Of a DNA stretch of 64,000 nt, positions 32,308 to 41,189 are shown in pieces; positions within the stretch are counted from its first letter, which is position 1, and each line of letters opens with the position of its first letter. The DNA comes from a cyanobacterium endosymbiont of Epithemia clementina EcSB (GTDB lineage: Bacteria; Cyanobacteriota; Cyanobacteriia; Cyanobacteriales; Microcystaceae). A model generated the notes under the pieces. That model saw nothing but the letters and a program-made list of their open reading frames with translations, ran no database searches and was not told the DNA's origin. Position numbers and translations under genes: made by a program. The stretch lies in the NCBI RefSeq assembly GCF_029919255.1, contig NZ_CP123991.1:117110-181109 (forward strand). Reading direction: 5' to 3'.

Positions 32308-33704
32308 CTTGAATAAACTTAACTTAACAAAGTTATTAAAAATAGAAGTTACTAGATATAATTTTGCTAAAAAATTAAGCTGAAATAATTGGAATGGGCA
32401 TGACTTTTAAAGTTTCTTTGCAAAATAAAAATTTTATAAAATTATCTATAGAACTAAAATTAGAGCCAAAATATGATTTTTAAATCTAAAACAATAAAAA
32501 GTTTAATAGATTGCATATCAGGTATAATTTTTTTAAAAAAATAATTAGAAAAATAATTTTTAAATCAAAAATTCAAGTCAGAGAAACCTGTAGAGTCTTT
32601 AAAAGAGCTAGAAAAGAAAACTTGGAGTAAAGACGAGATAAAATATCTAAAGTTTCTCTTATAAAAATACAAAAAACTTACGACAACAAAATTTTTGAAA
32701 AAATTGGTTTACTCATAAAAATAAAAAAGTAAGCATAAATATTTATCTATGTCTTAAATAAGAAGAAAATTAAAAAATAAATTATGGAATACTATGTCGT
32801 CAACACACAATAGAATAGAAGGTTAATTTACTTAAATAAATAATATTCTAACCTCTAGAATAAAGTAGTTTTTAGTTTTTTTTCTAGATTAGACAATAAA
32901 AATATACAAAAATAATAGAAGATAAATATTTAAAATATATAAAAAATATATTGAAAAGTAAATATATTTTAAGAAAAAAAGTATCTATAAAAAATGAACT
33001 ATGACACTTTAATCTGAGTTTTAATCACAGAATAATTTAAATGTTACTTTTTTTAAAAAACCCCAAAAAATAATTATTGAGAAGCGAATATTTTGATTTA
33101 CTTGAGCAGAAAGTCATGGATAAGTGTTGAGCATTTTAAGTAGTTTAGTAATCAATGTAATCATAAAACAAAAAATAAAATATTCAAAATTTTGTATAAT
33201 TTCGATAATTTAATATTTAAAAATAGGACATTGCTTCTCAGCATATTAGTAAAGAATTAATATTGGGGTTTCTTGATATAACCCTCAAACAGAAAACATA
33301 TAAGACTAAACAATTGCGATTAGACATAAAAAAAAGTAACGGATAAATGGAAACATAACTACTGTCTAAAGCTAATATCGCCTTGTATAAGGCTCAAAAT
33401 AAAGGACTGGTCCTGTAGTCAATAAGCATAGATTTATCTTGCAGCAAGATGTTATCGCTACTTCGATAATTAAAATTATATATTTTTTTTATGATCTTCA
33501 TTAAAAAATAATTCTAGATAAATCTGAAATCTTTGATTAAAATGTAAACATTAACTGAACTTGATTGATAAAATTAGTTTTGGTAGGAAGAAGTTAATCT
33601 TTTACTTTAAATTCTCAAGTAATTAACATCTTCTTATTAAAGAAGAAATATGGATTAAAGTCTTCTTAGTTGTACTTAAACTGCGATTAAACTATATTTT
33701 TTTT

Positions 33705-33735
33705 ATAAAATGTTTCTTCTTAAGAAACATTTTAT
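33705..33735. repeat. Perfect 14-bp stem-loop upstream of the UPF0104 gene
   Basis: The arms ATAAAATGTTTCTT (33705-33718) and AAGAAACATTTTAT (33722-33735), with loop CTT, are followed by TTTCA. The hairpin ends 50 bp before the start codon at 33786, so it could be a 5' leader structure or attenuator, or simply the 3' end of a lost gene. Confidence 0.5.
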
Positions 33736-33785
33736 TTTCAGATAAGTTTACTTTTTCAGAATTTATTGAACAATATTTTTTTGAC

Positions 33786-34751
33786 ATGTTTAATAACATT
33801 TTTTTTCGGTTGCTTACGTCCTGTTCTAGCCTAGTACTTTTTGTTTTTTCTCTTTGGACAATACATAAAAATTTCCACTACTACAATGCTCAAAATATTT
33901 GGAATATTTTAGCTACAGTTCCCTTGTCTAATATTCTGAAAGCGATTATTTTAATGCTCCTAAACTATGTAATTATGACAGGATATGATTGTCTCGCAGT
34001 AAATTATGTTCGTCATACTCTTTCCTATTCTAAAAAAGCTTTAGTAAGTATTATTTGTTCAGGAATTAGCAATAGTGTTGGTTTTGCTCTAATAAGTAGT
34101 TGTATGATTCGATATCGTTTATATTCTAATTGGGGATTTTCTGTAATTTCTATAGCTCAAATCTCTACTTTTTGCAATTTGACTTTTATTTTAGGATTAT
34201 TTCTCATAGGAGCAATTATTTTTACAACTAATCCTTTAGAAATTCCTCAGTTATTAAATTTACCGTTTGTCTCAGTACAGCCATTAGGAGTGATTTTTAT
34301 TCTATTCATTTTAGTTTACTTGTTGCTAACAGTTATTTGTAAAGAGCCAGTGAAGATTGGCCAATGGACTTTACCCAATCTTTCAATTAAAATAGCTTTA
34401 GGTCAGTTCATTGTATCCGCATTAGATTGGTCATTAGCAGCAGCAGTTTTCTACTCCATTTTGAGTGGCTCTGTTTCTTTTTCTTATTCAACTTTTTTAG
34501 GAATGTATATCTTGGCACAAATAGCTGGATTAGCAAGTAATGTTCCAGGTGGTTTAGGGATTTTTGAAACAGTTATACTTGTATTTTTATCTCCGTTTAC
34601 TTCTATAGAAAAAATATTTAGTTTTCTCTTAATTTATCGAGTAATTTATTATTTTATTCCTTTAACTATATCTGTGTTTTTACTTGGAAAGTATGAGTTA
34701 AAACAGATTGTTTCAACATCTAACTCTCTCTCTTGTAAAGAGCATTTATAA
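33786..34751 (+). CDS. UPF0104/LPG-synthase-TM-like (YbhN family) membrane protein
   Basis: This 321-residue polytopic membrane protein has about eight hydrophobic segments. The family's characteristic C-terminal motif appears as GLASNVPGGLGIFETVIL around residues 245-265, and YNYVIMTGYDCLAV-like sequence near the N terminus is also typical. Relatives include the flippase half of the lysylphosphatidylglycerol synthase MprF and hopanoid/lipid-associated YbhN proteins. Only the membrane half is present, with no aminoacyl-transferase domain. A role in lipid handling is inferred only from the family. The gene converges with hsp20; two strong hairpins lie between them. Confidence 0.8.
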   Translation: MFNNIFFRLLTSCSSLVLFVFSLWTIHKNFHYYNAQNIWNILATVPLSNILKAIILMLLNYVIMTGYDCLAVNYVRHTLSYSKKALVSIICSGISNSVGFALISSCMIRYRLYSNWGFSVISIAQISTFCNLTFILGLFLIGAIIFTTNPLEIPQLLNLPFVSVQPLGVIFILFILVYLLLTVICKEPVKIGQWTLPNLSIKIALGQFIVSALDWSLAAAVFYSILSGSVSFSYSTFLGMYILAQIAGLASNVPGGLGIFETVILVFLSPFTSIEKIFSFLLIYRVIYYFIPLTISVFLLGKYELKQIVSTSNSLSCKEHL

Positions 34752-34854
34752 ATTTATTTTAGCTTTAAACTCTAAACCTATCTTTTTAGGACTTAGGTAA
34801 GAAAATATAAAAAATATACAATCTTTGTCAGAAATAATATTTATTACTTTTTAG

Positions 34855-34900
34855 ATAAACTACTATCTTTATTTTTTAAAAAATAAAGATAGTAGTTTAT
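34855..34900 (+). terminator. Perfect 46-bp palindrome after the UPF0104 gene
   Basis: The arm 34855-34877 (ATAAACTACTATCTTTATTT onward) is the exact reverse complement of 34878-34900, with no spacer. It lies about 100 bp past the UPF0104 gene stop, followed by TCTTG. It is probably a terminator serving this gene; in RNA the central T6/A6 would form the end of the stem. Confidence 0.6.
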
Positions 34901-35063
34901 TCTTGTATTGAAGGTAGGTGAGTATTTATATTGGCAAATTTATATAAATACTTCTATTCCATAACACTCATTATATTTTCAATCAAAATAAAATAATTTG
35001 TTCATAAAATTTTAGAAAATATTTTTTAAATAAACCCAACAAAAATCATAGATATTATTTTGG

Positions 35064-35123
35064 AGCTTTAAGTTTTAATAACTTCTCAGGTAATCACCCG
35101 AGAAGTTATTAAAACTTAAAGCT
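35064..35123 (-). terminator. Perfect 24-bp hairpin after hsp20
   Basis: The arm 35064-35087 is the exact reverse complement of 35100-35123 with a 12-nt loop. It begins 24 bp beyond the hsp20 stop in the minus direction. Probable terminator or RNA-stabilising hairpin; the bases after it on the minus strand are CCAAAATAAT, not a T-run. Confidence 0.65.
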
Positions 35124-35147
35124 GAATTATGTGAGTACTACTGCCAA

Positions 35148-35591
35148 CTAACTAAGGGTTACCTTGACAACTTTATTTTTTTCATCTTCAGCTTTAGGAA
35201 TAGTTAAGTGAAGAATTCCGTCCTTGTATTCGGCAGTAACATTAGCATTATCAACTAAAGAAGACAGTGCGATTGCCCGTTCAAACTTGCCATAACGGAA
35301 CTCACTTTGAGTTATTCCCTTATCTTGAGAAACGACTTCCTGCTTGCGTTCACCCTTAATATAAACGGCTTCTTTAGTCACTTGAATATCGAGATCTTCT
35401 GCTTTCATACCAGGGATTTCTAATTTAAGTAAAACCGCCTCATCAGTTTCTGAAAGTTCGGCTGCAGGTACAGAAGCTGACCCTCTCATATTTCGCTCAA
35501 GAGTGGGGGAAAAGATATCATCAAACAAACGGTTCATTTGACGTTGTAGAGTATCTAATTCACGATTATTACTGTAACGAATAAGTGCCAT
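35148..35591 (-). CDS. hspA: Small heat-shock protein, Hsp20/alpha-crystallin family
   Basis: This 147-residue ATP-independent chaperone holds unfolding proteins and, in cyanobacteria, also stabilises membranes. The N terminus MALIRYSNNRELDTLQRQMNRLFDDIF is the cyanobacterial Hsp17/HspA form. The alpha-crystallin domain runs about residues 43-140, with the LKLEIPGMKAEDLDIQV strand region and the conserved DGILHLTIPK motif. The C-terminal I-x-I/V anchoring motif is weak (VVKVTLS). It is a single gene. The upstream region (35592-35700) shows no CIRCE-like inverted repeat, so heat regulation, if kept, is likely to act by another route. Confidence 0.95.
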   Translation of the reverse strand: MALIRYSNNRELDTLQRQMNRLFDDIFSPTLERNMRGSASVPAAELSETDEAVLLKLEIPGMKAEDLDIQVTKEAVYIKGERKQEVVSQDKGITQSEFRYGKFERAIALSSLVDNANVTAEYKDGILHLTIPKAEDEKNKVVKVTLS

Positions 35592-35954
35592 AAAAAAACT
35601 CCATTAACTTTGATTTAGTTTCTTTAATTGAGTATATTCTAAACATGATTATTTATTAATGCAATACGGTTTTTACTATAAAATAAGTGTAGTTTCCCTA
35701 AAGAAATTAAACAATAAAGTGTGTAAAAAAATTAACTTTCGAATTAAGTTCTTCCCCTATTTCCAACTTCTAACTTCCAACTCTTTGAGATTTTTAATTG
35801 ATAATTCGGAATTTAGACAAAAGGACTGACGTACACTAAAGGGTAGGTTTGTAAAATATGGCTGAACATGAATTAACCTAACTTCTCGTCAACTCGCCAT
35901 AGTCATCAGTCCATGTTCTAATTGTCTTGTAACCTCTAGTCTTTAGAAAAATAC
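35592..35954. other. Divergent promoter region between hsp20 and ndhF1
   Basis: About 360 bp, with no coding content. It must contain the promoters of both hspA (-) and ndhF1 (+). No clear operator repeat was seen, and ndhF1 has no strong Shine-Dalgarno (bases before ATG are TTTAGAAAAATAC). Confidence 0.5.
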
Positions 35955-37967
35955 ATGAGTGAACTTCTTTATGAATACGCCTGGCTAATACCCGTCCTAC
36001 CCTTGGTTGGGGCTATGTTGGTCGGGTTAGGACTTATTTCCTTTAATCAAGGAACTAACCGCCTGCGACAGATAAATGCGGTCTTCATCATCTCCTTATT
36101 AGGCGCATCGATGGTGATGTCCTTCACTCTGTTATGGAGTCAAATTCAAGGCCACGCTGACTATACTCGCATGTTTGAATGGGCTGCAGCTGGCAATTTT
36201 CACCTTAAAATGGGTTATACCATTGACCATCTCAGTGCCTTAATGAATGTTATCGTTACCACCGTTGCTTTTTTGGTGATGGTGTACACTGACGGTTACA
36301 TGGCACATGATTCTGGATATGTCCGATTTTACGCTTATTTGAGCATTTTTAGTGCATCAATGCTGGGATTAGTCATTAGTCCCAACCTAGTCCAGGTTTA
36401 CATTTTCTGGGAATTGGTAGGAATGTGTTCCTATCTTTTAATCGGCTTTTGGTTCGACCGCAAAGCTGCTGCAAATGCTTGTCAAAAAGCCTTTGTAACC
36501 AACCGTGTCGGAGACTTTGGCCTACTGTTGGGAATGTTAGGGCTGTACTGGGCAACTGGGAGCTTTGATTTTCACATTATGGGTGAACGTCTCGAAGAAT
36601 TGGTCTCTGTCGGAACTATAGCCCCGGCTTTAGCCGCTTTATTTGCCATTTTAGTGTTTTTAGGTCCTGTGGCTAAATCAGCTCAGTTCCCCCTCCATGT
36701 TTGGCTGCCAGACGCAATGGAAGGTCCTACTCCTATTTCTGCTTTAATTCACGCTGCAACGATGGTAGCAGCGGGGGTTTTCCTGGTAGCGCGAATGTAC
36801 CCTGTCTTTGAACAAATTCCGGCAGTAATGTCTACTATCGCTTGGGTCGGGGCGTTAACCTCTTTTTTAGGCGCGACTATTGCTTTGACTCAAAATGACA
36901 TCAAGAAAGGGTTAGCCTATTCCACTATTTCCCAATTGGGTTACATGGTAATGGCTATGGGAATTGGGGCGTATAGTGCTGGATTATTTCATCTGATGAC
37001 CCATGCTTACTTTAAAGCTATGTTGTTCCTTTGTTCTGGGTCTGTTATCCATGGAATGGAAGGAGTTGTGGGTCATGAACCTATTTTGGCCCAAGATATG
37101 CGATTAATGGGTGGGTTACGTAAATATATGCCTCTGACTTCCTTCGCCTTTTTGGTAGGAACTTTAGCTATTTGTGGGATTCCTCCTTTTGCGGGTTTTT
37201 GGTCAAAAGATGAAATTCTTAGTCTTGCGTTTGGGGCTAACCCTGCATTATGGTTAGTGGGTTGGTTAACTGCGGGACTCACTGCATTTTATATGTTCCG
37301 TATGTATTTCATGACTTTTGAAGGAGAATTTCGCGGCAATGATCAAGCTATCAAAAATCAACTGTTAGCTTCTTCTTCCCTTCCCCAATTTGGCTCTCAT
37401 GATAATCATGTCCATAATCATAGCTGTTCTCCCCATGAGTCTCCTTTAACTATGACTTTACCCTTATTAGTTTTGGCAGTTCCTTCAGCCTTTATAGGTT
37501 TATTAGGAAAACCTTGGGATAACAAGTTTGAAGGATTTATTTTTCCCCCAGGAGAAGTCATTGAAGAAATTGCCCATTTTGATTGGACTGAGTTTCTAAT
37601 TATGGCCGGAAATTCTGTCGGTATTGCCGTAATCGGAATTACAGTTGCTTCTTTGATGTATTTGCAACATAAAATTGATCCCGCAGCGATCGCTAAAAGG
37701 TATCCGACCCTGTATCAATTCTCCCTCAATAAATGGTATTTTGACGATGTTTATCACAATGTTTTTGTGATGAAGTGTCGTCGGTTAGCTCGTCAAATTA
37801 TGGAAGTAGATTATCGTGTCATTGATGGGGCAGTTAATCTAACCGGTTTGGCTACTATTGTAAGTGGAGAAGGATTGAAATATTTGGAAAATGGTCGCGT
37901 TCAATTTTATGCTTTAATTGTCTTTGGAGCAGTGTTGGGATTCGTGATTGTTTTTAGTGTAGTTTGA
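35955..37967 (+). CDS. ndhF1: NAD(P)H dehydrogenase-like complex subunit 5 (NdhF1)
   Basis: This 670-residue proton-pumping antiporter-like subunit belongs to NDH-1. It has about 15 membrane helices with the Complex I subunit-5 hallmarks: YIFWELVGMCSYLLIGFWF with the key Glu, FPLHVWLPDAMEGPTPISALIHAATMVAAGVFL, and NDIKKGLAYSTISQLGYMVMAMG. The C-terminal amphipathic helix and NdhF-specific end (ALIVFGAVLGFVIVF) complete it. A histidine-rich loop (SHDNHVHNHSCSPH) around residue 480 sits before the last helices. Sequence and length fit NdhF1 of NDH-1L rather than NdhF3/F4. It is intact and carries a HIP1 octamer at 37686. A textbook terminator follows 30 bp past the stop. Confidence 0.95.
   Translation: MSELLYEYAWLIPVLPLVGAMLVGLGLISFNQGTNRLRQINAVFIISLLGASMVMSFTLLWSQIQGHADYTRMFEWAAAGNFHLKMGYTIDHLSALMNVIVTTVAFLVMVYTDGYMAHDSGYVRFYAYLSIFSASMLGLVISPNLVQVYIFWELVGMCSYLLIGFWFDRKAAANACQKAFVTNRVGDFGLLLGMLGLYWATGSFDFHIMGERLEELVSVGTIAPALAALFAILVFLGPVAKSAQFPLHVWLPDAMEGPTPISALIHAATMVAAGVFLVARMYPVFEQIPAVMSTIAWVGALTSFLGATIALTQNDIKKGLAYSTISQLGYMVMAMGIGAYSAGLFHLMTHAYFKAMLFLCSGSVIHGMEGVVGHEPILAQDMRLMGGLRKYMPLTSFAFLVGTLAICGIPPFAGFWSKDEILSLAFGANPALWLVGWLTAGLTAFYMFRMYFMTFEGEFRGNDQAIKNQLLASSSLPQFGSHDNHVHNHSCSPHESPLTMTLPLLVLAVPSAFIGLLGKPWDNKFEGFIFPPGEVIEEIAHFDWTEFLIMAGNSVGIAVIGITVASLMYLQHKIDPAAIAKRYPTLYQFSLNKWYFDDVYHNVFVMKCRRLARQIMEVDYRVIDGAVNLTGLATIVSGEGLKYLENGRVQFYALIVFGAVLGFVIVFSVV
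37686..37693. repeat. HIP1 octamer GCGATCGC
   Basis: An exact GCGATCGC in ndhF1. HIP1 is strongly over-represented in most free-living cyanobacteria; I saw only two copies in 64 kb (the other at 57936), both inside intact genes. Confidence 0.8.
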
Positions 37968-37996
37968 CGTTAATTTAAACCTAATTTGGTGACCAC

Positions 37997-38023
37997 AATA
38001 AGAGGGCTTTTTGCCCTCTTATT
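37997..38023 (+). terminator. Intrinsic terminator of ndhF1
   Basis: AATAAGAGGGC (37997-38007), loop TTTTT, GCCCTCTTATT (38013-38023): a perfect 11-bp stem with a G/C core, 30 bp after the stop. It is one of the two most conventional terminators in the window. Confidence 0.8.
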
Positions 38024-38033
38024 TGGAAAAATT

Positions 38034-39169
38034 TAATTTGCAAAAATAAAAGATAATAAAAATCGACTTAAGTGGAAAAATATCAACTAGTTTGAGATAT
38101 CTTAATATATTAAGTGAAGGCTCGTACATGAATCAAGTTAAATGAGTATAAAAAAGAAAAATAATTAGTAAAAATCACGGATATTAAAAATATCTAAATT
38201 AAAATAAGAGGTATTGAGAAAAAAAGCTGAAATAAATCACTAAAAATAGTAGAATTTATCTAGATAAAACTGAGTTTTATAATATATAAAATTACCCACA
38301 TGCCTATAGTACTACAGCAGAAATAATATATTTCATAATTTATAGAAATAAAAGGGCAAAGAAAAAAGGCTATATTTTAATTCTTTAGGTAGGCAGTAAT
38401 AGAGACTTATTAGAAGTTTGAATTATCTTAAAGTTAAATTTTTCCATAGAAACGAGGGATATTATTCTTTTGAATCAGACCATCTTTGATAAAGAAGAAA
38501 GTTTCAAGAAAATAGTAGAATAAGCTGAATATGAACCATTGTATATCCCACATTACTCTACAGAGAGAGACAAAATTTAGGATCAGTAGTTTATTGTCAG
38601 AACTTGGTTTAAACAAATGTTACTTAAATTTTCAATAAAATATATAAACATATAAACGTCGAAGCAATATAGATTTAACTTTAATTGCTTAAATATAGAG
38701 ATATAAAATCTTTTTAAAACTTATTTAAAAGTATAGAAAGAGGTCCTTTTGTTTAATTTTCCTTTAAAACATTAAAGTCGGCGATAATGTCTTAAAGAGT
38801 AGTTTCTACACAACCTAATTTACTTAATATTTTCAATATATCTCCTTGATTTTAAGTTTAGACTGACATGAATAAATGCTAATACTTTATGGAAATTAAA
38901 CTGTTCAACGACTTTGTTGAAATAGAAAATTCTAAAAATAGATCATAGATATTTATTTTTAGCAAAAAAAACTAAATAAAAATAATTGATAGTAATTTAG
39001 ATAAAACATTAGAAAATCTTTTTTAATGTTTTGATACACTAAAGTATTAAGAGACTATCTTTATACCGTTATCATTTTTTAATCAGCTTTTTTGGAATTG
39101 GTGTAACTTCTTAAAAAGGTAAAAAATCTCATAAAAGCGTTTTTTTCAAAAAGTATAGGTTATCAATAA
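38034..39169. other. Gene desert
   Basis: About 1.1 kb of A/T-rich sequence without a recognisable gene. An open stretch of 60 codons (38434-38616, -) has hydrophobic, A/T-driven composition and no support. Confidence 0.6.
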
Positions 39170-39925
39170 ATGTCTTCATCTTTAAATAGCATTTCCCTCA
39201 CGAACCATATTGACATAATTCTAGTTCCCCAAGGAGCTGAGTATAAAGCCGTTTGTGAAGGATTCAGAGGAGTAAAGGGAGTAAAGCAATTTGGTTCCAA
39301 AATCAAAATCATTCAGATTCCTGCAGGACTTTTACCTTTTAAACATTATCTTAAACAATGGCAGCAAACTCATGAGCTCGTTAGTTGTCCTCCTAAAGGA
39401 ATCTTATTGATGGGGTTAGGCGGAAGTTTATCCCCAAATTATCAGGTAGGTGATAGAATTCTTTACCAAAAATGTTGTTTAATTTCAAATAATATTTCTT
39501 CTCTACCGTGGCAAACTTGCGATGTGAATTTAAGTAACTTAGTGTATCATTATCTTAACAGAAAGATTGTGCGAGGCAAAGCAGTGACAAGTGGTCACAT
39601 CATTACTTCAGCCGAAGAAAAATGGCAATTAGGCCAACGTTATCAAGCTGATGTAGTAGATATGGAAGGAATTCCACTTTTAGAATTTTGTAACTCCTTA
39701 AGAATTCCTGTTGCCATGATTAGAGTTATTAGTGATGATTGTCAACAAGATTTACCTAATTTAACCCCTGCATTAGGAGAGAATGGAAGCTTAAATTATT
39801 GGAGATTAACATTTCAGATGTCCAAAAATCCTTTAAGTTCAATTCATTTGATTAGAAGTTCCCTAAAGGGGTTAAAAACACTGAAACAAGTTTCAAAAGA
39901 GCTTGCGATAGCAGTCACCACATAG
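39170..39925 (+). CDS. Nucleoside phosphorylase/MTAN-like protein
   Basis: This 251-residue protein belongs to the PNP/UDP (nucleoside phosphorylase) superfamily. Recognisable parts are the N-terminal strand IDIILVPQGAEYKAVCEG, the glycine-rich LLMGLGGSLSPNYQVGD and the active-site segment VVDMEGIPLLEFC, where the Met-Glu pair binds the ribose. VAMIRVISDDCQ supplies the C-terminal catalytic Asp region. The closest groups are 5'-methylthioadenosine/S-adenosylhomocysteine nucleosidase and the hopanoid-linked HpnG phosphorylase; the exact substrate cannot be told. It converges with the amidohydrolase gene, 76 bp apart. A small inverted repeat (CACCAC/GTGGTG, 39916-39931) covers its stop codon. 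Confidence 0.78.
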   Translation: MSSSLNSISLTNHIDIILVPQGAEYKAVCEGFRGVKGVKQFGSKIKIIQIPAGLLPFKHYLKQWQQTHELVSCPPKGILLMGLGGSLSPNYQVGDRILYQKCCLISNNISSLPWQTCDVNLSNLVYHYLNRKIVRGKAVTSGHIITSAEEKWQLGQRYQADVVDMEGIPLLEFCNSLRIPVAMIRVISDDCQQDLPNLTPALGENGSLNYWRLTFQMSKNPLSSIHLIRSSLKGLKTLKQVSKELAIAVTT

Positions 39926-40001
39926 GTGGTGTAACATTAATTTTAGTCAAAAAAAACAAGGAATAGAAATCTCTCATGAATTATCTCTAATTGCTATATG
40001 T

Positions 40002-41183
40002 CTATGTAGGATATTGATGATATTTATAGGCGGCATAAGCCAGGGTAATAACCCCTGTCAAGATAGCGGACTCATCTACCTCGAATTGAGGATGATGTAA
40101 CGAATGATTAAGCTTTTCGGGAAATCCTACTCCCAAACGAAACATACTTCCTGGAGCGTGTTCAAGGTAAAGGGAAAAATCCTCTGCTCCTAAAGATGGT
40201 TCAGCTAAAATGTGCACATGATCATTTCCCCAAGCCTCTCGACAAGTAGATTCAAGAATCCGAGTCAATTCCGTGTTATTTTGCACCGAAGGAACTACCT
40301 GGCGATAATCAATCTCATATTTTGCTTGATAAGTATTACAGACATTAGCGACTATTTTTTCAATCCACTGAGGTAAATCGGCACGAGTATCAGGATGAAG
40401 AGATCGTACTGTGCCGGACATTCTTACCTGATCTGCAATGATATTAGGCGCGCGGCCACCGTTAATTTGCCCAATAGTTAATACTACGGGACGCAAAGGA
40501 TTTTGAGTTCGACTAATAGCTTGTTGAAGAGTCGTAATGACCTGAGAAGCAATCCAGATTGCGTCAATAGCTTTATGGGGACGAGCTCCGTGACCTGACT
40601 CTCCTTGAATAAAAATTTCTATATCATCAGCTGCAGCGGTCAAAGCTCCGTAGCGAATCCCCACAGAACGAGCTTGAAGAGAGGGAAAGACGTGTAGTCC
40701 AAGAATTGCATTCACATCGCGCATTGCCCCGTCCTGAAGCATCCAGCTTGCTCCTTGGGCAATTTCTTCTGCAGGCTGAAATAAAAATCTTACGTTTCCT
40801 GATAATTGCTCAGCCAACTGAGAAAGAACCATAGCAGTTCCTAATCCCACCGTTGTATGGACATCGTGGCCACAAGCATGCATAATGCCAGGTTTACACG
40901 AAGCAAATTCTAGGTTGGTTTGTTCATCTATCGGTAAAGCATCCATATCGGTACGAATAGCTAGAAGACGCGAATTTGTCCCGTTTCCGTTTAAGTTTCC
41001 TACTACCCCAGTTTTTCCGACATTTTCTTGAACGTGAATACCGCACGAGGAAAGAACGCCTGCCACATAGGCAGCAGTTTGGTATTCTTGTCCACTTAGT
41101 TCAGGGTGAGCGTGGAGGTGACGGCGAATTTTAAGAAGTCTGGGGAACAGGGACTCGGTGATATCTTTAATTTCAGAAAACAT
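40002..41183 (-). CDS. M20-family amidohydrolase (N-acyl amino acid/hippurate hydrolase type)
   Basis: This 393-residue metallopeptidase-like hydrolase cleaves amide bonds of N-acyl or N-aminoacyl compounds. The N-terminal RRHLHAHPELSGQEYQTA block is typical of the M20D group. The metal-binding HACGHDVHTTVGLG (residues about 105-118) and PAEEIAQGA (about 139-147) are intact. The dimerisation domain begins GESGHGARPHKAIDA and the C terminus ends with GAEDFSLYLEHAPGSMFRLG, carrying the last metal ligand region. Such enzymes are annotated as IAA-amino acid hydrolase, hippurate hydrolase or N-acetyldiaminopimelate deacetylase. No lysine-pathway neighbour is present to narrow this. The gene downstream of the decayed export gene is otherwise isolated. 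Confidence 0.9.
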   Translation of the reverse strand: MFSEIKDITESLFPRLLKIRRHLHAHPELSGQEYQTAAYVAGVLSSCGIHVQENVGKTGVVGNLNGNGTNSRLLAIRTDMDALPIDEQTNLEFASCKPGIMHACGHDVHTTVGLGTAMVLSQLAEQLSGNVRFLFQPAEEIAQGASWMLQDGAMRDVNAILGLHVFPSLQARSVGIRYGALTAAADDIEIFIQGESGHGARPHKAIDAIWIASQVITTLQQAISRTQNPLRPVVLTIGQINGGRAPNIIADQVRMSGTVRSLHPDTRADLPQWIEKIVANVCNTYQAKYEIDYRQVVPSVQNNTELTRILESTCREAWGNDHVHILAEPSLGAEDFSLYLEHAPGSMFRLGVGFPEKLNHSLHHPQFEVDESAILTGVITLAYAAYKYHQYPT

Positions 41184-41189
41184 GAGACT

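Larger units (their letters stand above)
31061..33785. other. 2.7-kb gene desert with several perfect hairpins
   Basis: No recognisable gene on either strand. The forward strand near 32560-32760 gives weak protein-like fragments (SSEKPVESLKELEKKTW-like), possibly an old transposase, but nothing certain. The region is notable for four exact stem-loops, at 31614-31670, 31677-31709, 32266-32307 and 33705-33735. Confidence 0.6.

Noticed and set aside
32560-33010. Third transposase fossil
   Set aside because: Some lysine-rich fragments resemble transposase text, but no family-specific motif could be aligned in order, so it was left as a gene desert.
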